DNA of 64,000 nucleotides, from NCBI RefSeq assembly GCF_003814915.1, contig NZ_RKQK01000001.1, positions 822,031-886,030 of the forward strand, given 5' to 3'. Origin of the DNA: Pacificibacter maritimus (lineage in GTDB: Bacteria; Pseudomonadota; Alphaproteobacteria; Rhodobacterales; Rhodobacteraceae). Each line of letters begins with the position of its first letter. Within the stretch, counting starts at the first letter, position 1. Made by a program: the position numbers and the translations under genes. Under the pieces are notes generated by a model, which did not search any database, had not been told where the DNA came from, and was given only the letters and a program-made list of their open reading frames with translations. This document shows positions 45,549 through 55,260 of the stretch, one piece after another.

Positions 45549-46112
45549 ATGCAAATATCCAATGCCTATTCTGAGGCTGCACAGTCCGCATCATACCGCG
45601 CATCCCCGCGCCATGATGCAGGTCCAGCTGAAAATGCAAGTGCCACGCGCTCGGCACCACCTGTCGATGTGACGACAGGCAAAGCTGACAAGACCTCAGC
45701 ATCCAATGCGATTTTCCAAAAATATGATCTCACCAATATTTCTCCACGCGACGTCGATGCGATGGCCAAAGAGCTGCGCGACAGCGGTTTTGATGATGTG
45801 GGTTTCATCCTAGGCTTAGAAACCCGAGGAGAAAAATGGCGATCGCATATGATGCAATCCTTAAATGATGCGGGGTATGAATTTGACCCCTCATATGATC
45901 CAACCGCGCGAACCGATGTGATTGCGGGCCTTAAAGAACAGGTTCAAACATCGCAGCGCTTTGGGGATCCGACAGAGTTTTTAAGTGAACAACTGTCGAA
46001 AATGGAGCGCCTGAATGCACAAGCGCATCCGCAAACGGCCACGAGTGGCCCGTCACCTGAAATGGCACAAACACTCATGCTGTTTCAAGCACAGCGCATT
46101 TGGGTAGAATGA
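45549..46112 (+). CDS. Hypothetical protein, unrecognised
   Basis: A 187-residue protein I do not recognise. There is no signal peptide or membrane segment. Residues 1-55 are low-complexity, rich in Ala, Ser, Pro and Thr. Residues 56-130 look folded and helical, with KYDLTNISPRDVDAMAKELRDSGF and GLETRGEKWRSHMMQSLNDAGY. The C-terminus is Gln/Thr-rich. AGAAGG lies upstream of the ATG, and a terminator follows the gene, which supports it being real and monocistronic. It could be an export, surface or flagellar-related protein, but nothing in the sequence proves that. Confidence 0.7.
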   Translation: MQISNAYSEAAQSASYRASPRHDAGPAENASATRSAPPVDVTTGKADKTSASNAIFQKYDLTNISPRDVDAMAKELRDSGFDDVGFILGLETRGEKWRSHMMQSLNDAGYEFDPSYDPTARTDVIAGLKEQVQTSQRFGDPTEFLSEQLSKMERLNAQAHPQTATSGPSPEMAQTLMLFQAQRIWVE

Positions 46113-46142
46113 CCTGAAACCGGAGGCAAAAGCCTAACCTTT

Positions 46143-46180
46143 GAGCGGATGATCTAAAACGGATCACAACCGCTCTTTTT
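46143..46180 (+). terminator. Terminator after the 187-residue hypothetical gene
   Basis: Stem GAGCGG / CCGCTC with an inner pair TGATC / GATCA, followed by TTTTT, 31 bases after the stop. Confidence 0.8.
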
Positions 46181-46239
46181 ATCGCCCGCATTTGGGGATC
46201 AATATAGACAGGTCAATATGACTGCCCTATAATAAACTC

Positions 46240-46863
46240 ATGCCAGCACCCTATCCTATTCCTAGTAATCCGCCCAAACACACCTCGCTTGAGGATATCC
46301 AAGGACTTGCCATTGGGCTTGTGACCTCGGCCATCGGTTTAAGCTTTCTCGCACAACTTGGGTTTATCACAGGGCAAACCGCGGGACTGGCTTTGGTTAT
46401 TTCCTACCTGACGGGCCTTAGTTTTTCGTGGATATTTTGGCTGATCAATATCCCTTTTTATATTCTCGCTTACTATCGTATCGGCACAGAATTCACATTA
46501 AAATCAGTGATTTCCGTGACAGCTTTGTCCATTCTGATGGCCTATATTCCACCTTTGATGCAGTTTAAGACGCTTGATCCTTTCTTTGGAACGATCGCTT
46601 TTGGTGTGCTTACAGGCTTTGGTTTATTGGGCGTTTTCCGCCATAAATCATCGCTTGGCGGCCTTGGGGTTTTAGCACTTATTGCGCAAGATCACTTCGG
46701 CATTCGAGCTGGATATGTGCAGATCGCCTTTGATGCGATCTTGTTCGCTGTTGCATTTTTTCTGTTTGACGCGCATGTGGTACTTTATTCGTTGTTTGGC
46801 GCTTTGATTTTGAATGCGGTCATCGCCTTCAATCACCGCCGCGATATCTACATCGCCAGTTAA
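46240..46863 (+). CDS. YitT-family (DUF161-type) membrane protein, copy 1
   Basis: A 207-residue inner-membrane protein with about six hydrophobic segments. It has LGFITGQTAGLALVISYLTGL (about residues 43-63) and HKSSLGGLGVLALIAQDHFGIRAGYVQIAFDA (about 133-164), the GG-x-G and RAG parts typical of the YitT family. Function of the family is not established. The end NAVIAFNHRRDIYIAS is nearly repeated in the next gene, 18 bases downstream, showing a tandem duplication. The ribosome site is weak. Confidence 0.82.
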   Translation: MPAPYPIPSNPPKHTSLEDIQGLAIGLVTSAIGLSFLAQLGFITGQTAGLALVISYLTGLSFSWIFWLINIPFYILAYYRIGTEFTLKSVISVTALSILMAYIPPLMQFKTLDPFFGTIAFGVLTGFGLLGVFRHKSSLGGLGVLALIAQDHFGIRAGYVQIAFDAILFAVAFFLFDAHVVLYSLFGALILNAVIAFNHRRDIYIAS

Positions 46864-46881
46864 CTGAAAACGAGCTGAGAC

Positions 46882-47496
46882 ATGATTAAGTCGACCACCG
46901 CCGCAACGAAACATACACTGTTCGAAGATGCCCAAGCCTTTGTTTATGGCACGGCGATTTGCGCCTTTGCCTTGATGATGCTCAAAGATTTAGGGTTCAT
47001 CACAGGACAAACTGCGGGTCTGGGCCTGTTGATATCATATCTATTAGACCTGCCCTTTGGCTGGGTCTTTTTCGCGGTCAACTTGCCATTTTACTGGTTT
47101 GGATACAAACGTATGGGCATCAAGTTTGTCATCAAAACATTCGTCTGCGTTGGACTGATTTCCATCTTTACCGAAGTGTTCCCAAGCCTGATTTCCTTTG
47201 CCACACTCAATCCAACCTTCGGCGCAATCATGATCGGTTTTATGACGGCATCAGGCCTGATGGCCATCATTCGTCATGGGGGATCACTGGGCGGCATCGG
47301 AATTATGGCACTTTATATTCAAGACGCATTTGGGTTCAAAGCGGGCTATGTGCAGCTAGGCTTTGATGCCTGTTTGTTCACTGTCGCAGCCTTCGTTTTA
47401 CCGCTTGATTTGGTGGCCTATTCACTTTTGGGCGCTGTTGTCGCCAATCTTGTAATCGCAATCAATCACCGCCGCGACAGATATATCGCCACATAA
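46882..47496 (+). CDS. YitT-family (DUF161-type) membrane protein, copy 2
   Basis: A 204-residue paralogue of the preceding gene with the same topology: LGFITGQTAGLGLLISYLLDL, HGGSLGGIGIMALYIQDAFGFKAGYVQLGFDA and the end NLVIAINHRRDRYIAT. The two align over their whole length, with the motif blocks nearly identical and the other helices diverged. Eighteen bases separate the genes, so they are probably co-transcribed and may form a heteromer. Convergent with the M48 peptidase gene. Confidence 0.82.
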   Translation: MIKSTTAATKHTLFEDAQAFVYGTAICAFALMMLKDLGFITGQTAGLGLLISYLLDLPFGWVFFAVNLPFYWFGYKRMGIKFVIKTFVCVGLISIFTEVFPSLISFATLNPTFGAIMIGFMTASGLMAIIRHGGSLGGIGIMALYIQDAFGFKAGYVQLGFDACLFTVAAFVLPLDLVAYSLLGAVVANLVIAINHRRDRYIAT

Positions 47497-47524
47497 AATA
47501 TGCTCAAAGCCCCTTGCGGCCAAG

Positions 47525-48571
47525 CTATTGCTCGGCCGACAAGGATTTTATCGTTTCAACGCGATCTGCATGGGATGGATGCGTCGACATCCATTCAGGC
47601 CCACCCTCTCCATAATCCGCACTGAGCGTTTCAAAGAATGTCGCCAAAGCAGAGGCATCATATCCAGCCGCATGTGAGGTTTTCACCCCAATGACATCTG
47701 CTTCTGCCTCATGTTCACGCGAATAGGCCAAAGAGGCAATCGCGCTGCCTTCTAACAAGACATCTTCCAACACAGGTCCAACATCACCTGCCATCAAAGA
47801 AATAAGCATAAAGGCAGACAAAGACCGATAAAGCTGTTGCAGGCTGTGGCGTTCGGATACATGCGCCAACTCATGTCCAATGATCCCAGCAATAATATCA
47901 GGGTCGTTAAAATCTTTGATCAAAGCATCCGTGACGACAACTGTCCCGCCAGGCAATGCGAAAGCGTTTGGGCCCATGGCATCCGCTTTGCGGAATTCCA
48001 ATCGGTACTCGCCATAAGGCGCATGGGGCGCGTGGTCAGTAACCTTTTGAAAAATATTGCGAACCATAGTTTGATCGGCTTGTGACAATTCAGTTGGATC
48101 GGTCAAAATACGATCCATTGCAGCTAAATTGCCTGAATCAAGTGAGGTCACAAAAACCGTTGGCGTCAAAGCAATCGCGCCAGCAACCAGCAAATCCAAG
48201 CCCCATTTCCAAATGATAACAGCCCCGACAAGACACAGCGCGACAAAGGCAAAAAGGCGTGGATGCCAGTGCTCAAGATCTGAAATCCAACCATCATCTG
48301 CAGGCCCCAACAGCAGTTCGACACCGTCAATATCATCAGTGTCAAAGGTCCATTTATCATCAAATTGCATCAAACAGGGGCCACCAGAAATGCGTTCGCG
48401 TGATGATGGTGCGCCTGCATGCAACTCTTCGCCAGCTTCGGTGACCAATCGCAACCCCTTGGCATCGCGCAACAAACGGGCTTTTAAACGTGTCGAAACT
48501 TGGGGGGCATAGGCATAGCCCCACACCTCCCCAAAACTGTTTTGACCATAAAGTTTAGATGGCGAAGTCAA
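47525..48571 (-). CDS. M48-family metallopeptidase, membrane-anchored
   Basis: A 348-residue protein. The N-terminal 100 residues are a beta-rich domain; two hydrophobic segments at about 110-145 (HPRLFAFVALCLVGAVIIW and LLVAGAIALTPTVFVTSL) anchor it. The C-terminal peptidase domain has the zinc motif GHELAHVSERHS (about residues 231-242), a third ligand in SREHEAEADVIG, and STHPSHADRVETIK. Catalytic side probably periplasmic. It overlaps the end of the DUF898 gene by 17 bases, so it is translationally coupled to it. M48 members process or degrade membrane or envelope proteins; the target is unknown. Confidence 0.87.
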   Translation of the reverse strand: MTSPSKLYGQNSFGEVWGYAYAPQVSTRLKARLLRDAKGLRLVTEAGEELHAGAPSSRERISGGPCLMQFDDKWTFDTDDIDGVELLLGPADDGWISDLEHWHPRLFAFVALCLVGAVIIWKWGLDLLVAGAIALTPTVFVTSLDSGNLAAMDRILTDPTELSQADQTMVRNIFQKVTDHAPHAPYGEYRLEFRKADAMGPNAFALPGGTVVVTDALIKDFNDPDIIAGIIGHELAHVSERHSLQQLYRSLSAFMLISLMAGDVGPVLEDVLLEGSAIASLAYSREHEAEADVIGVKTSHAAGYDASALATFFETLSADYGEGGPEWMSTHPSHADRVETIKSLSAEQ

Positions 48572-49616
48572 CGTCTATCCCTTCGAAATCCGTGAAAGCA
48601 TCGCCGAGCGCTGAGAGTTTTTCTTGCTCTTCACCGATGATGCCGTCAATTGATCCTTCGATTGTCACATATGAAGAAGCGGCCAAATAGCGAGCCATAC
48701 GCACAGCGGCCCAAGGGTGCATCAGCCCCCAGCTACAGGCTGTGACAACCGCATTTGATAAAGCGATCCACAACAGTTTTGCGGGGCGGACTACAGATGT
48801 AAATCTGTGCCCACCCTCTAAAGATGTACCCGCATAAACCACGTTGCGCAGGTAGGCTTGATAAATATATGCGGCAGGTAGAATGGCGACCAAAATCACA
48901 CCATAGGCAATGAAAAATCCGATCACGGCCTCAAGGCTTGGGTCTTGCCCTGCGGAGGATGCACCAAAGAATTCCATCATCAAAGCAGGTAGACCAAAGA
49001 CAATTGCCCCCAACAACATGATCCCGAACATCCAGCCAATCGCAAATAAGAACGCTTTGTAAAAAGGCCCAATTGCGCTGGAAAAGGCGAATGGTGATGT
49101 GCCAAACCTGTGCCGCGAAATTACATATTTTTGTGTTGCTCGCGACACGAAAGGAAGAGCAAGGTATAGGGTAAAGATCGCCAAAAACGGATAGACGAAA
49201 AACACTAAAACAGCACGCCAGTATGATCCGTTAAACCCAAATCGCACGCCTGAAAAACTGGTCATACGTGCGTTAAAGGCCAAAGATCTGTTAATCAGAT
49301 ATGGCACCAGTCCAAGAAACACCAAAAATACGATGCCCCCCACGATAGGCGCGACCGCGAACAAAATGTTGGCCACGAAATAGGCGCCAACCACGATCAA
49401 ACGCCCAATAAAAATCTGTTTGCCAGTCGCGTGATAATCAAAACGACGCTCGTCAATGGTGGTGTTTTGCGCGAAATACTTTTTGCGACGTACTTTGGCC
49501 CAAGCAGAATAAATGCCCAAAGTCACCATGGTCAAAAGCAGATTAACAATCCAAATGCCGAAATAAGTCTTGGCATCGCCTTTAAACTGTACCTGAAAGG
49601 TGTCACTCGTATCCAT
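48555..49616 (-). CDS. DUF898 (YjgN-family) membrane protein
   Basis: A 353-residue inner-membrane protein of the DUF898/YjgN family. The N-terminal motif is FKGDAKTYFGIWIVNLLLTMVTLGIYSAWAKVRRKKYF (about residues 11-48) followed by FDYHATGKQIFIGR. The related block near the C-terminus is LLWIALSNAVVTACSWGLMHPWAAVRMARYL. About six to eight hydrophobic segments. Function not known. It is the first gene of a two-gene unit with the M48 peptidase, divergent from typA. Confidence 0.85.
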   Translation of the reverse strand: MDTSDTFQVQFKGDAKTYFGIWIVNLLLTMVTLGIYSAWAKVRRKKYFAQNTTIDERRFDYHATGKQIFIGRLIVVGAYFVANILFAVAPIVGGIVFLVFLGLVPYLINRSLAFNARMTSFSGVRFGFNGSYWRAVLVFFVYPFLAIFTLYLALPFVSRATQKYVISRHRFGTSPFAFSSAIGPFYKAFLFAIGWMFGIMLLGAIVFGLPALMMEFFGASSAGQDPSLEAVIGFFIAYGVILVAILPAAYIYQAYLRNVVYAGTSLEGGHRFTSVVRPAKLLWIALSNAVVTACSWGLMHPWAAVRMARYLAASSYVTIEGSIDGIIGEEQEKLSALGDAFTDFEGIDVDFAI

Positions 49617-49783
49617 GAAATCTATGTCCTAGTTCTATTTTTTAGGCAACTTCGCGTAAGTTTCATTGAATTGCAATCACACAAAGTCGGTTTGATTTCG
49701 CTCAAACATCAATTCAGGCTGGTCTTTTGGTCCATCTAAGGCTATGCCGCGCGCAACCCTATGGATTTATAGAAAGACCAAGC

Positions 49784-51601
49784 ATGGATCTTCGCAACAT
49801 TGCTATTATTGCCCACGTTGACCACGGCAAAACCACACTCGTTGATGAGCTGCTCAAACAGTCAGGTACATATCGTGCCAACCAAGCGACGACAGAGCGC
49901 GCTATGGACAGCAACGACCTAGAACGCGAACGCGGGATCACCATCCTTGCCAAAGCGACATCTGTTGAATGGAAAGGCCACCGCATCAACATCGTTGACA
50001 CGCCAGGCCACGCGGACTTTGGCGGCGAAGTTGAACGCATTTTGTCTATGGTTGACGGTGTTGTCTTGCTTGTGGATGCCGCTGAAGGCCCCATGCCACA
50101 AACCAAATTCGTGACCTCAAAAGCGCTGGCACTTGGTCTGCGCCCGATTGTTGTCCTGAATAAAGTCGACAAACCAGATGCCGAACCAGATCGCGCTTTG
50201 GATGAATGTTTTGATCTCTTTGCAGGTCTTGATGCAAATGACGACCAACTTGATTTCCCGCACTTGTATGCTTCTGGTCGTTCTGGCTGGTGTGACAATG
50301 AACTTGATGGTCCGCGTAAAGATCTATCCGCTTTGTTTGACCTCGTCATCAACCACGTCCCTGCCCCTAAGCAATTGAAAAAGCAAAACGAGCCTTTCAC
50401 GATGCTGGCAACAACCTTGGGCGCGGATCCATTCTTGGGCCGCTTGCTGACAGGTCGTGTGGAAACAGGTACATTGAAAACAGGTGCAACGATCCAAGCG
50501 CTGACACGCAATGGCCAAAAGATCGAGCAATTCCAAGTTAAGAAAATCCAAGCCTTCCGCGGTTTGTCGATGCAAGACATCGACGAGGCAATCGCGGGTG
50601 ACATCGTTTCTGTTGCAGGTATGGCCAAAGCCACTGTTTCTGACACACTTTGTGCTTTGGAAATCGATACACCTTTGGAAGCACAGCCAATCGATCCACC
50701 AACCATCACAGTGACTTTCGGCATCAACGATAGTCCTTTGGCTGGTCGTGATGGTAAGAAAGTTCAATCACGTATCATCCGTGATCGCTTGATGAAAGAA
50801 GCCGAAGTCAACGTTGCGATCAAAGTAACGGACACTGAAGGCGGAGAAGCTTTCGAAGTGGCGGGTCGCGGCGAACTTCAGATGGGTGTTTTGATCGAAA
50901 ACATGCGTCGCGAAGGCTTTGAATTGTCAATTTCGCGTCCAAAAGTTCTAATCCGTGAAATCGACGGCGTTAAAATGGAGCCAATCGAGGAAGTCACCAT
51001 CGACGTGGATGACGAATACTCTGGCGCTGTTATCGAAAAACTGACAGGCGCGCGCAAAGGCGACTTGGCAGAGATGAAACAACAAAACGGCAAAACACGC
51101 ATCATCGCGAATGTTCCGTCACGTGGCCTAATTGGTTACCACGGCGAATTCTTGACCGATACACGTGGTACAGGCGTTTTGAACCGCGTATTCCACGATT
51201 GGGCCCCCCATAAAGGTCACATCCCTGGCCGTCGCGCTGGTGTTTTGATCTCAATGGATGCAGGTAAAGCCGTTTCTTACGCTTTGTGGAAACTCGAAGA
51301 TCGCGGACACTTCTTTATTGGTGCACAAGAAGATGTGTACCAAGGCATGATCATCGGTCAGCACACACGTGAAAACGATCTTGAAGTGAATCCACTGAAA
51401 GGCAAACAGCTGACCAACGTGCGCGCATCAGGTACGGATGACGCCGTGCGCTTGACCACGCCTGTGACTCTGACTTTGGAACAAGCGATTGCCTATATTG
51501 ATGACGACGAATTGGTGGAAGTAACACCAAACGCAATCCGTCTGCGCAAGCGCTACCTTGACCCGCATGAGCGCAAGCGCCACAGCAAATCAGGCAACTA
51601 A
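49784..51601 (+). CDS. typA: Ribosome-associated GTPase TypA/BipA
   Basis: A 605-residue translational GTPase that acts on the 70S ribosome in assembly and stress adaptation. G1 AHVDHGKTTLVDELL (about residues 9-23), switch II DTPGHADFGGEVERIL, G4 NKVDKPDA, then EF-G-like domains and the TypA-specific C-terminus with RGLIGYHGEFLTDTRGTG. Start at MDLRNIAIIAHVDHGK; the longer frame (49727) has no similarity to the family. A strong terminator follows. Confidence 0.97.
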   Translation: MDLRNIAIIAHVDHGKTTLVDELLKQSGTYRANQATTERAMDSNDLERERGITILAKATSVEWKGHRINIVDTPGHADFGGEVERILSMVDGVVLLVDAAEGPMPQTKFVTSKALALGLRPIVVLNKVDKPDAEPDRALDECFDLFAGLDANDDQLDFPHLYASGRSGWCDNELDGPRKDLSALFDLVINHVPAPKQLKKQNEPFTMLATTLGADPFLGRLLTGRVETGTLKTGATIQALTRNGQKIEQFQVKKIQAFRGLSMQDIDEAIAGDIVSVAGMAKATVSDTLCALEIDTPLEAQPIDPPTITVTFGINDSPLAGRDGKKVQSRIIRDRLMKEAEVNVAIKVTDTEGGEAFEVAGRGELQMGVLIENMRREGFELSISRPKVLIREIDGVKMEPIEEVTIDVDDEYSGAVIEKLTGARKGDLAEMKQQNGKTRIIANVPSRGLIGYHGEFLTDTRGTGVLNRVFHDWAPHKGHIPGRRAGVLISMDAGKAVSYALWKLEDRGHFFIGAQEDVYQGMIIGQHTRENDLEVNPLKGKQLTNVRASGTDDAVRLTTPVTLTLEQAIAYIDDDELVEVTPNAIRLRKRYLDPHERKRHSKSGN

Positions 51602-51619
51602 AGCACTGATATAAAATAC

Positions 51620-51648
51620 AAAGGCCCGCTGGACACAGCGGGCCTTTT
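51620..51648 (+). terminator. Terminator of typA, also facing the VOC gene
   Basis: 11-bp stem AAAGGCCCGCT / AGCGGGCCTTT, loop GGACAC, then a T. The A-run on the other side lets it work for the convergent minus-strand VOC gene too. Confidence 0.88.
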
Positions 51649-51679
51649 GCGTTGCCCCCTATGTCATCCACATCAAAAG

Positions 51680-52063
51680 CTATGCCTTTGGTCGTGGAAC
51701 ATGTTGATCCAGCATGATCACGTTGCCATCAGGATCGGTAAAAATGCAATGCGTGGGCGCCTGTCCTGCGACACAGGCTGTGGTCATTTGAACACCAGCT
51801 TCTTTGAGTTTTGCTTCTATATCGCGAACGTCTTCAAAGCTGTCCAAAGCCTGTGCGGATTGGTCCCAACCTGGATTGAAGGTCAGCATATTGCCCTCAA
51901 ACATGTTGTGAAACAGACCGATCAAATGCGCGCCATTTTGCATGATGACATAGCCATGATCGACTTCGCCGCCAAATTGCGTAAAGCCGAGTGTTTCGTA
52001 AAACGCCTTGGACTTACCAAGATCTTTTACACTTAAACTGACGGAAAAAGTGCCTAATTCCAT
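51680..52063 (-). CDS. VOC-family (glyoxalase/bleomycin-resistance-like) protein
   Basis: A 127-residue protein of the vicinal oxygen chelate superfamily: one betaalphabetabetabeta unit at each end, starting GTFSVSLSVKDLGKSKAFYETLGF (about residues 4-27) and ending THCIFTDPDGNVIMLDQHVPRP, where the FxDPDGN motif is typical. Substrate unknown. It looks monocistronic, convergent with typA. Confidence 0.82.
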   Translation of the reverse strand: MELGTFSVSLSVKDLGKSKAFYETLGFTQFGGEVDHGYVIMQNGAHLIGLFHNMFEGNMLTFNPGWDQSAQALDSFEDVRDIEAKLKEAGVQMTTACVAGQAPTHCIFTDPDGNVIMLDQHVPRPKA

Positions 52064-52125
52064 GGATCACTCCGTATTTTGGGACTGTCCCAGCAGAGTT
52101 TCATGGATTGTACTGGCTGCAAAGC

Positions 52126-52156
52126 AAAAACGCAGGCGGTATATCTACCGCCTGCG
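52126..52156 (-). terminator. Terminator after the DUF1330-like gene
   Basis: Minus strand: perfect 11-bp stem CGCAGGCGGTA / TACCGCCTGCG, four-base loop, then TTTTT. Eight bases after the stop of the DUF1330-like gene, so it ends the alaS transcript unit. Confidence 0.88.
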
Positions 52157-52163
52157 CTAAAGA

Positions 52164-52451
52164 TTAGTCGGTTGTTTCAACAACCATCAATTCGCGCTCG
52201 GATGCATTGCGCGCAAAATCCAAGGCCTCTTGATATTCAGGCGAATGATAGCATTCGACAGCCACCTCAAGGCTTGGGAACCGTGCGACCACATTGCGGG
52301 GGCGTTCGCGCCCCTCGAGTTGAACATAACGTGCGCCACGCGCCACGAATTCGCCCCCATGTTTCGCAATAGCAGGCCCTGCAAGGGCTGCATATTTCCC
52401 ATAGGACTCTTCATCCGTGACCGTAACATTGGCAATCCAAAGTGCGCCCAT
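52164..52451 (-). CDS. DUF1330-family small protein
   Basis: A 95-residue ferredoxin-like alpha/beta barrel protein. It has MGALWIANVTVTDEESYGKYAALAGPAIAKHGGEFVARG at the N-terminus and FPSLEVAVECYHSPEYQEALDFARNASERELMVVE at the end, the DUF1330 pattern. Function unknown; related folds include monooxygenase-like dimers. I start it at 52451, with GGAAGG upstream, 4 bases after the alaS stop, so it is co-transcribed with alaS. Confidence 0.85.
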   Translation of the reverse strand: MGALWIANVTVTDEESYGKYAALAGPAIAKHGGEFVARGARYVQLEGRERPRNVVARFPSLEVAVECYHSPEYQEALDFARNASERELMVVETTD

Positions 52452-52455
52452 TTTC

Positions 52456-55101
52456 CTACCCTTCCAAAATCTGTGTTGCGGCTGCGATTGCATCGTCAGC
52501 CCCTGAAATATCTTTTCCGCCGCCTTGCGCCATGCTTGGACGACCACCGCCGCCCTTGCCGCCCAAGGGCGTCACAGCAGCTTTTAAGATATCAACAGCT
52601 GAGACACGATCGGTCAAGTCATCGGTGACGCCCGTGGCGATCGCCACTTTACCATCATCATCAGAAATCAACAAAACCGCACCCGACCCAAGGTTGTCTT
52701 TATGCGCGTCAATCAAGCCACGCAGATCTTTGCCACTCACACCAGAGAGCACTTGAGCAACGAATTTAATGCCATTGATTTCAACAACTTCAGCAGCACT
52801 ATCACCTGACATCGCCAATTCTTTTTTCAGATTTGCGACCTCTTGCTCAAGACGTTTGCGTTCCTCAGAAAGCGCTTTCACACGGTCCACAACACCCGCG
52901 ATTGGGGTTTTCAACAGACCTGCAATTTGCGTGCCGCGATCGGCCTCAGCCGCCAAATGATCCAAAGCCGCCTGCCCTGTCAAAGCTTCCACACGGCGCA
53001 CCCCAGCAGATGACGCTTGATCGCCTAAAATCACACAAGCGCCGATGTCGCCTGTGCGCTTGACGTGGATACCGCCACACAGTTCAAGCGAATAGGTTTT
53101 GCCATCAACGCCCTTGCCCGTTTCGGCCATGCCCATGGACACCACGCGCACTTCGTCGCCGTATTTTTCGCCGAACTGTGCTTGTGCGCCGATAGCGCGC
53201 GCATCGTCAGGTGTCATAATGCGCGTTTCAACGGCTGTGTTTTGGCGAATAAAGCCATTTACGTCGCTTTGAACCTTAGCCAATTCTTCAGCGCTGAGAC
53301 CTTTGTTATGTGAAAAGTCAAAACGCAAACGATCAGGTGCATTTAATGACCCACGTTGTGCAACATGATCGCCCAAAGTGACACGTAAGGCTTCGTGCAA
53401 CAAATGTGTCGCAGAGTGATTGGCGCGGATATGCGCACGGCGCGCACCGTCGACGATCAATTCAGCGGCTTTGCCTGTCTCAAGCGTGCCTTCGATCACG
53501 GTCGCAATGTGAATAAAAACGCCCGCAACTTTTTTGGTGTCCGTGACCTTGGCAACGGCACCAGCCACGCGAATTGTGCCGCTATCACCAACCTGACCAC
53601 CGCTTTCACCATAGAAAGGCGTTTGGTTCACAACGATTGACACATCAGCGCCCGTCGCCACCGACTGCACACAGGCGCCATCTTGGACCAAAGCCAAAAC
53701 CTGACCTTCGGCAACTTCGGTGTCGTAGCCTAAGAATTCGGTAACACCATGTTCTTCTGCAATCTCAAACCAAATCGTCGCATCGGCCGTGGCGCCAGAG
53801 CCAGACCATGCAGCCCGCGCTTTGGCTTTTTGATCGGCCATTGCGCTATCAAAACCGTCTGTATCGACCTCAAGGCCTTTTTCCCGCAAAGCGTCTTGCG
53901 TCAAATCGAGTGGGAAACCGTAAGTATCATAGAGTTTGAACGCAGATTCACCTGGCAGTTTTGCGCCGTCTGGCAAACCACCCAGTTCATCTTCAAGCAA
54001 ACGCAAACCGCGATCCAGCGTGGTTTTAAAACGGGTTTCTTCGTGCTTTAGGGTTTCTTCAATCATCGCCTGACCAGAACGCAATTCAGGATAGGCATCG
54101 CCCATCTGTTTGACCAAAGATGGAACAAGCTGGTGCATTACAGGATCTTTTGCGCCCAAAAGATGCGCATGACGCATGGCGCGGCGCATGATACGGCGCA
54201 AAACGTACCCACGCCCCTCGTTGGATGGCATCACACCATCAGCAATCAAGAAAGATGTTGAGCGCAGGTGGTCCGCAATGACGCGGTGATGCACGTTTTG
54301 ATCGCCAAAGGGATCGGTTGATGTGGCATGGGCTGAGGCTTCGATCAGCGCCTTCATCATGTCTGTATCGTAGTTATCATGACTGCCCTGAAGCAAGGCC
54401 GCGATCCGCTCTAGCCCCATGCCAGTGTCAATGGATTGCATATCGAGGTCGATCATTGACCCATCTGCGAACTTTTCGTTTTGCATAAAAACGAGGTTCC
54501 AGATTTCAATGAAACGGTCACCGTCTTCTTCTGGTGAGCCGGGAGGGCCGCCCCAGATATGGTCACCGTGGTCATAGAAGATCTCGGTACAAGGCCCACA
54601 TGGCCCCGTATCGCCCATTTGCCAGAAGTTATCGGATGTGGCGATGCGGATGATGCGCTCTTCAGGCACACCGAGTTTTTTCCAAATGTCATAGGCTTCA
54701 TCGTCTGTGTGATAGACAGTCACGGACAGTTTTTCGGCGGGGATACCGAATTCTTTGGTAATCAAGTTCCAAGCGAAAGGGATCGCCTCGTGTTTGAAGT
54801 AATCGCCAAAGGAAAAGTTGCCGAGCATTTCGAAAAACGTGTGGTGTCGCGCTGTATAGCCCACATTATCAAGGTCATTATGTTTTCCCCCCGCCCGCAC
54901 ACATTTTTGCGCCGAAGTTGCGCGCACATAATCGCGTTTTTCTAATCCCGTGAAACAGTTTTTAAACTGAACCATGCCTGAGTTTGTAAACATCAAGGTC
55001 GGATCATTGCGGGGCACAAGAGGAGAACTGTCCACAACGGTGTGGTCATTTTTCTCGAAGTAATTCAAAAAGGTGGAGCGAATGTCGTTGACGCTTGGCA
55101 T
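52456..55101 (-). CDS. alaS: Alanyl-tRNA synthetase
   Basis: An 881-residue class II synthetase with the full set of domains: catalytic ([21 protein letters not shown], about residues 34-54), editing domain with the zinc site ([14 protein letters not shown] at about 560 and [14 protein letters not shown] at about 668), and the C-Ala domain with a Gly-rich end [15 protein letters not shown]. Length normal. It charges tRNA-Ala and clears Ser/Gly mischarged tRNA. Confidence 0.98.
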   Translation of the reverse strand: MPSVNDIRSTFLNYFEKNDHTVVDSSPLVPRNDPTLMFTNSGMVQFKNCFTGLEKRDYVRATSAQKCVRAGGKHNDLDNVGYTARHHTFFEMLGNFSFGDYFKHEAIPFAWNLITKEFGIPAEKLSVTVYHTDDEAYDIWKKLGVPEERIIRIATSDNFWQMGDTGPCGPCTEIFYDHGDHIWGGPPGSPEEDGDRFIEIWNLVFMQNEKFADGSMIDLDMQSIDTGMGLERIAALLQGSHDNYDTDMMKALIEASAHATSTDPFGDQNVHHRVIADHLRSTSFLIADGVMPSNEGRGYVLRRIMRRAMRHAHLLGAKDPVMHQLVPSLVKQMGDAYPELRSGQAMIEETLKHEETRFKTTLDRGLRLLEDELGGLPDGAKLPGESAFKLYDTYGFPLDLTQDALREKGLEVDTDGFDSAMADQKAKARAAWSGSGATADATIWFEIAEEHGVTEFLGYDTEVAEGQVLALVQDGACVQSVATGADVSIVVNQTPFYGESGGQVGDSGTIRVAGAVAKVTDTKKVAGVFIHIATVIEGTLETGKAAELIVDGARRAHIRANHSATHLLHEALRVTLGDHVAQRGSLNAPDRLRFDFSHNKGLSAEELAKVQSDVNGFIRQNTAVETRIMTPDDARAIGAQAQFGEKYGDEVRVVSMGMAETGKGVDGKTYSLELCGGIHVKRTGDIGACVILGDQASSAGVRRVEALTGQAALDHLAAEADRGTQIAGLLKTPIAGVVDRVKALSEERKRLEQEVANLKKELAMSGDSAAEVVEINGIKFVAQVLSGVSGKDLRGLIDAHKDNLGSGAVLLISDDDGKVAIATGVTDDLTDRVSAVDILKAAVTPLGGKGGGGRPSMAQGGGKDISGADDAIAAATQILEG

Positions 55102-55212
55102 GTGGGACTCTTCCGGCAGACTGAATTGCGATTGTTTCCAACGGGTTTACCCAAGCAACACAGGGCTGTCCATGCCAAGCTGACTTGTGAGGTGTAAAAC
55201 CCCAAAGAATAA

Positions 55213-55238
55213 GGGCCACAGCGTTACCGCCATGGCCC
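55213..55238 (-). terminator. Terminator of recA
   Basis: Minus strand stem GGGCCATGGCG / CGCTGTGGCCC (two G-T pairs), loop GTAA, followed by TTATTCTTT, 22 bases after the recA stop. The weak T-tract lowers certainty. Confidence 0.65.
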
Positions 55239-55260
55239 CTAAAAATGCGAATTTTATGAT

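Noticed and set aside
49759-50727. 322-codon open frame antisense to typA
   Set aside because: It is a shadow of the highly conserved typA gene, Ser/Arg-rich with no domain pattern.
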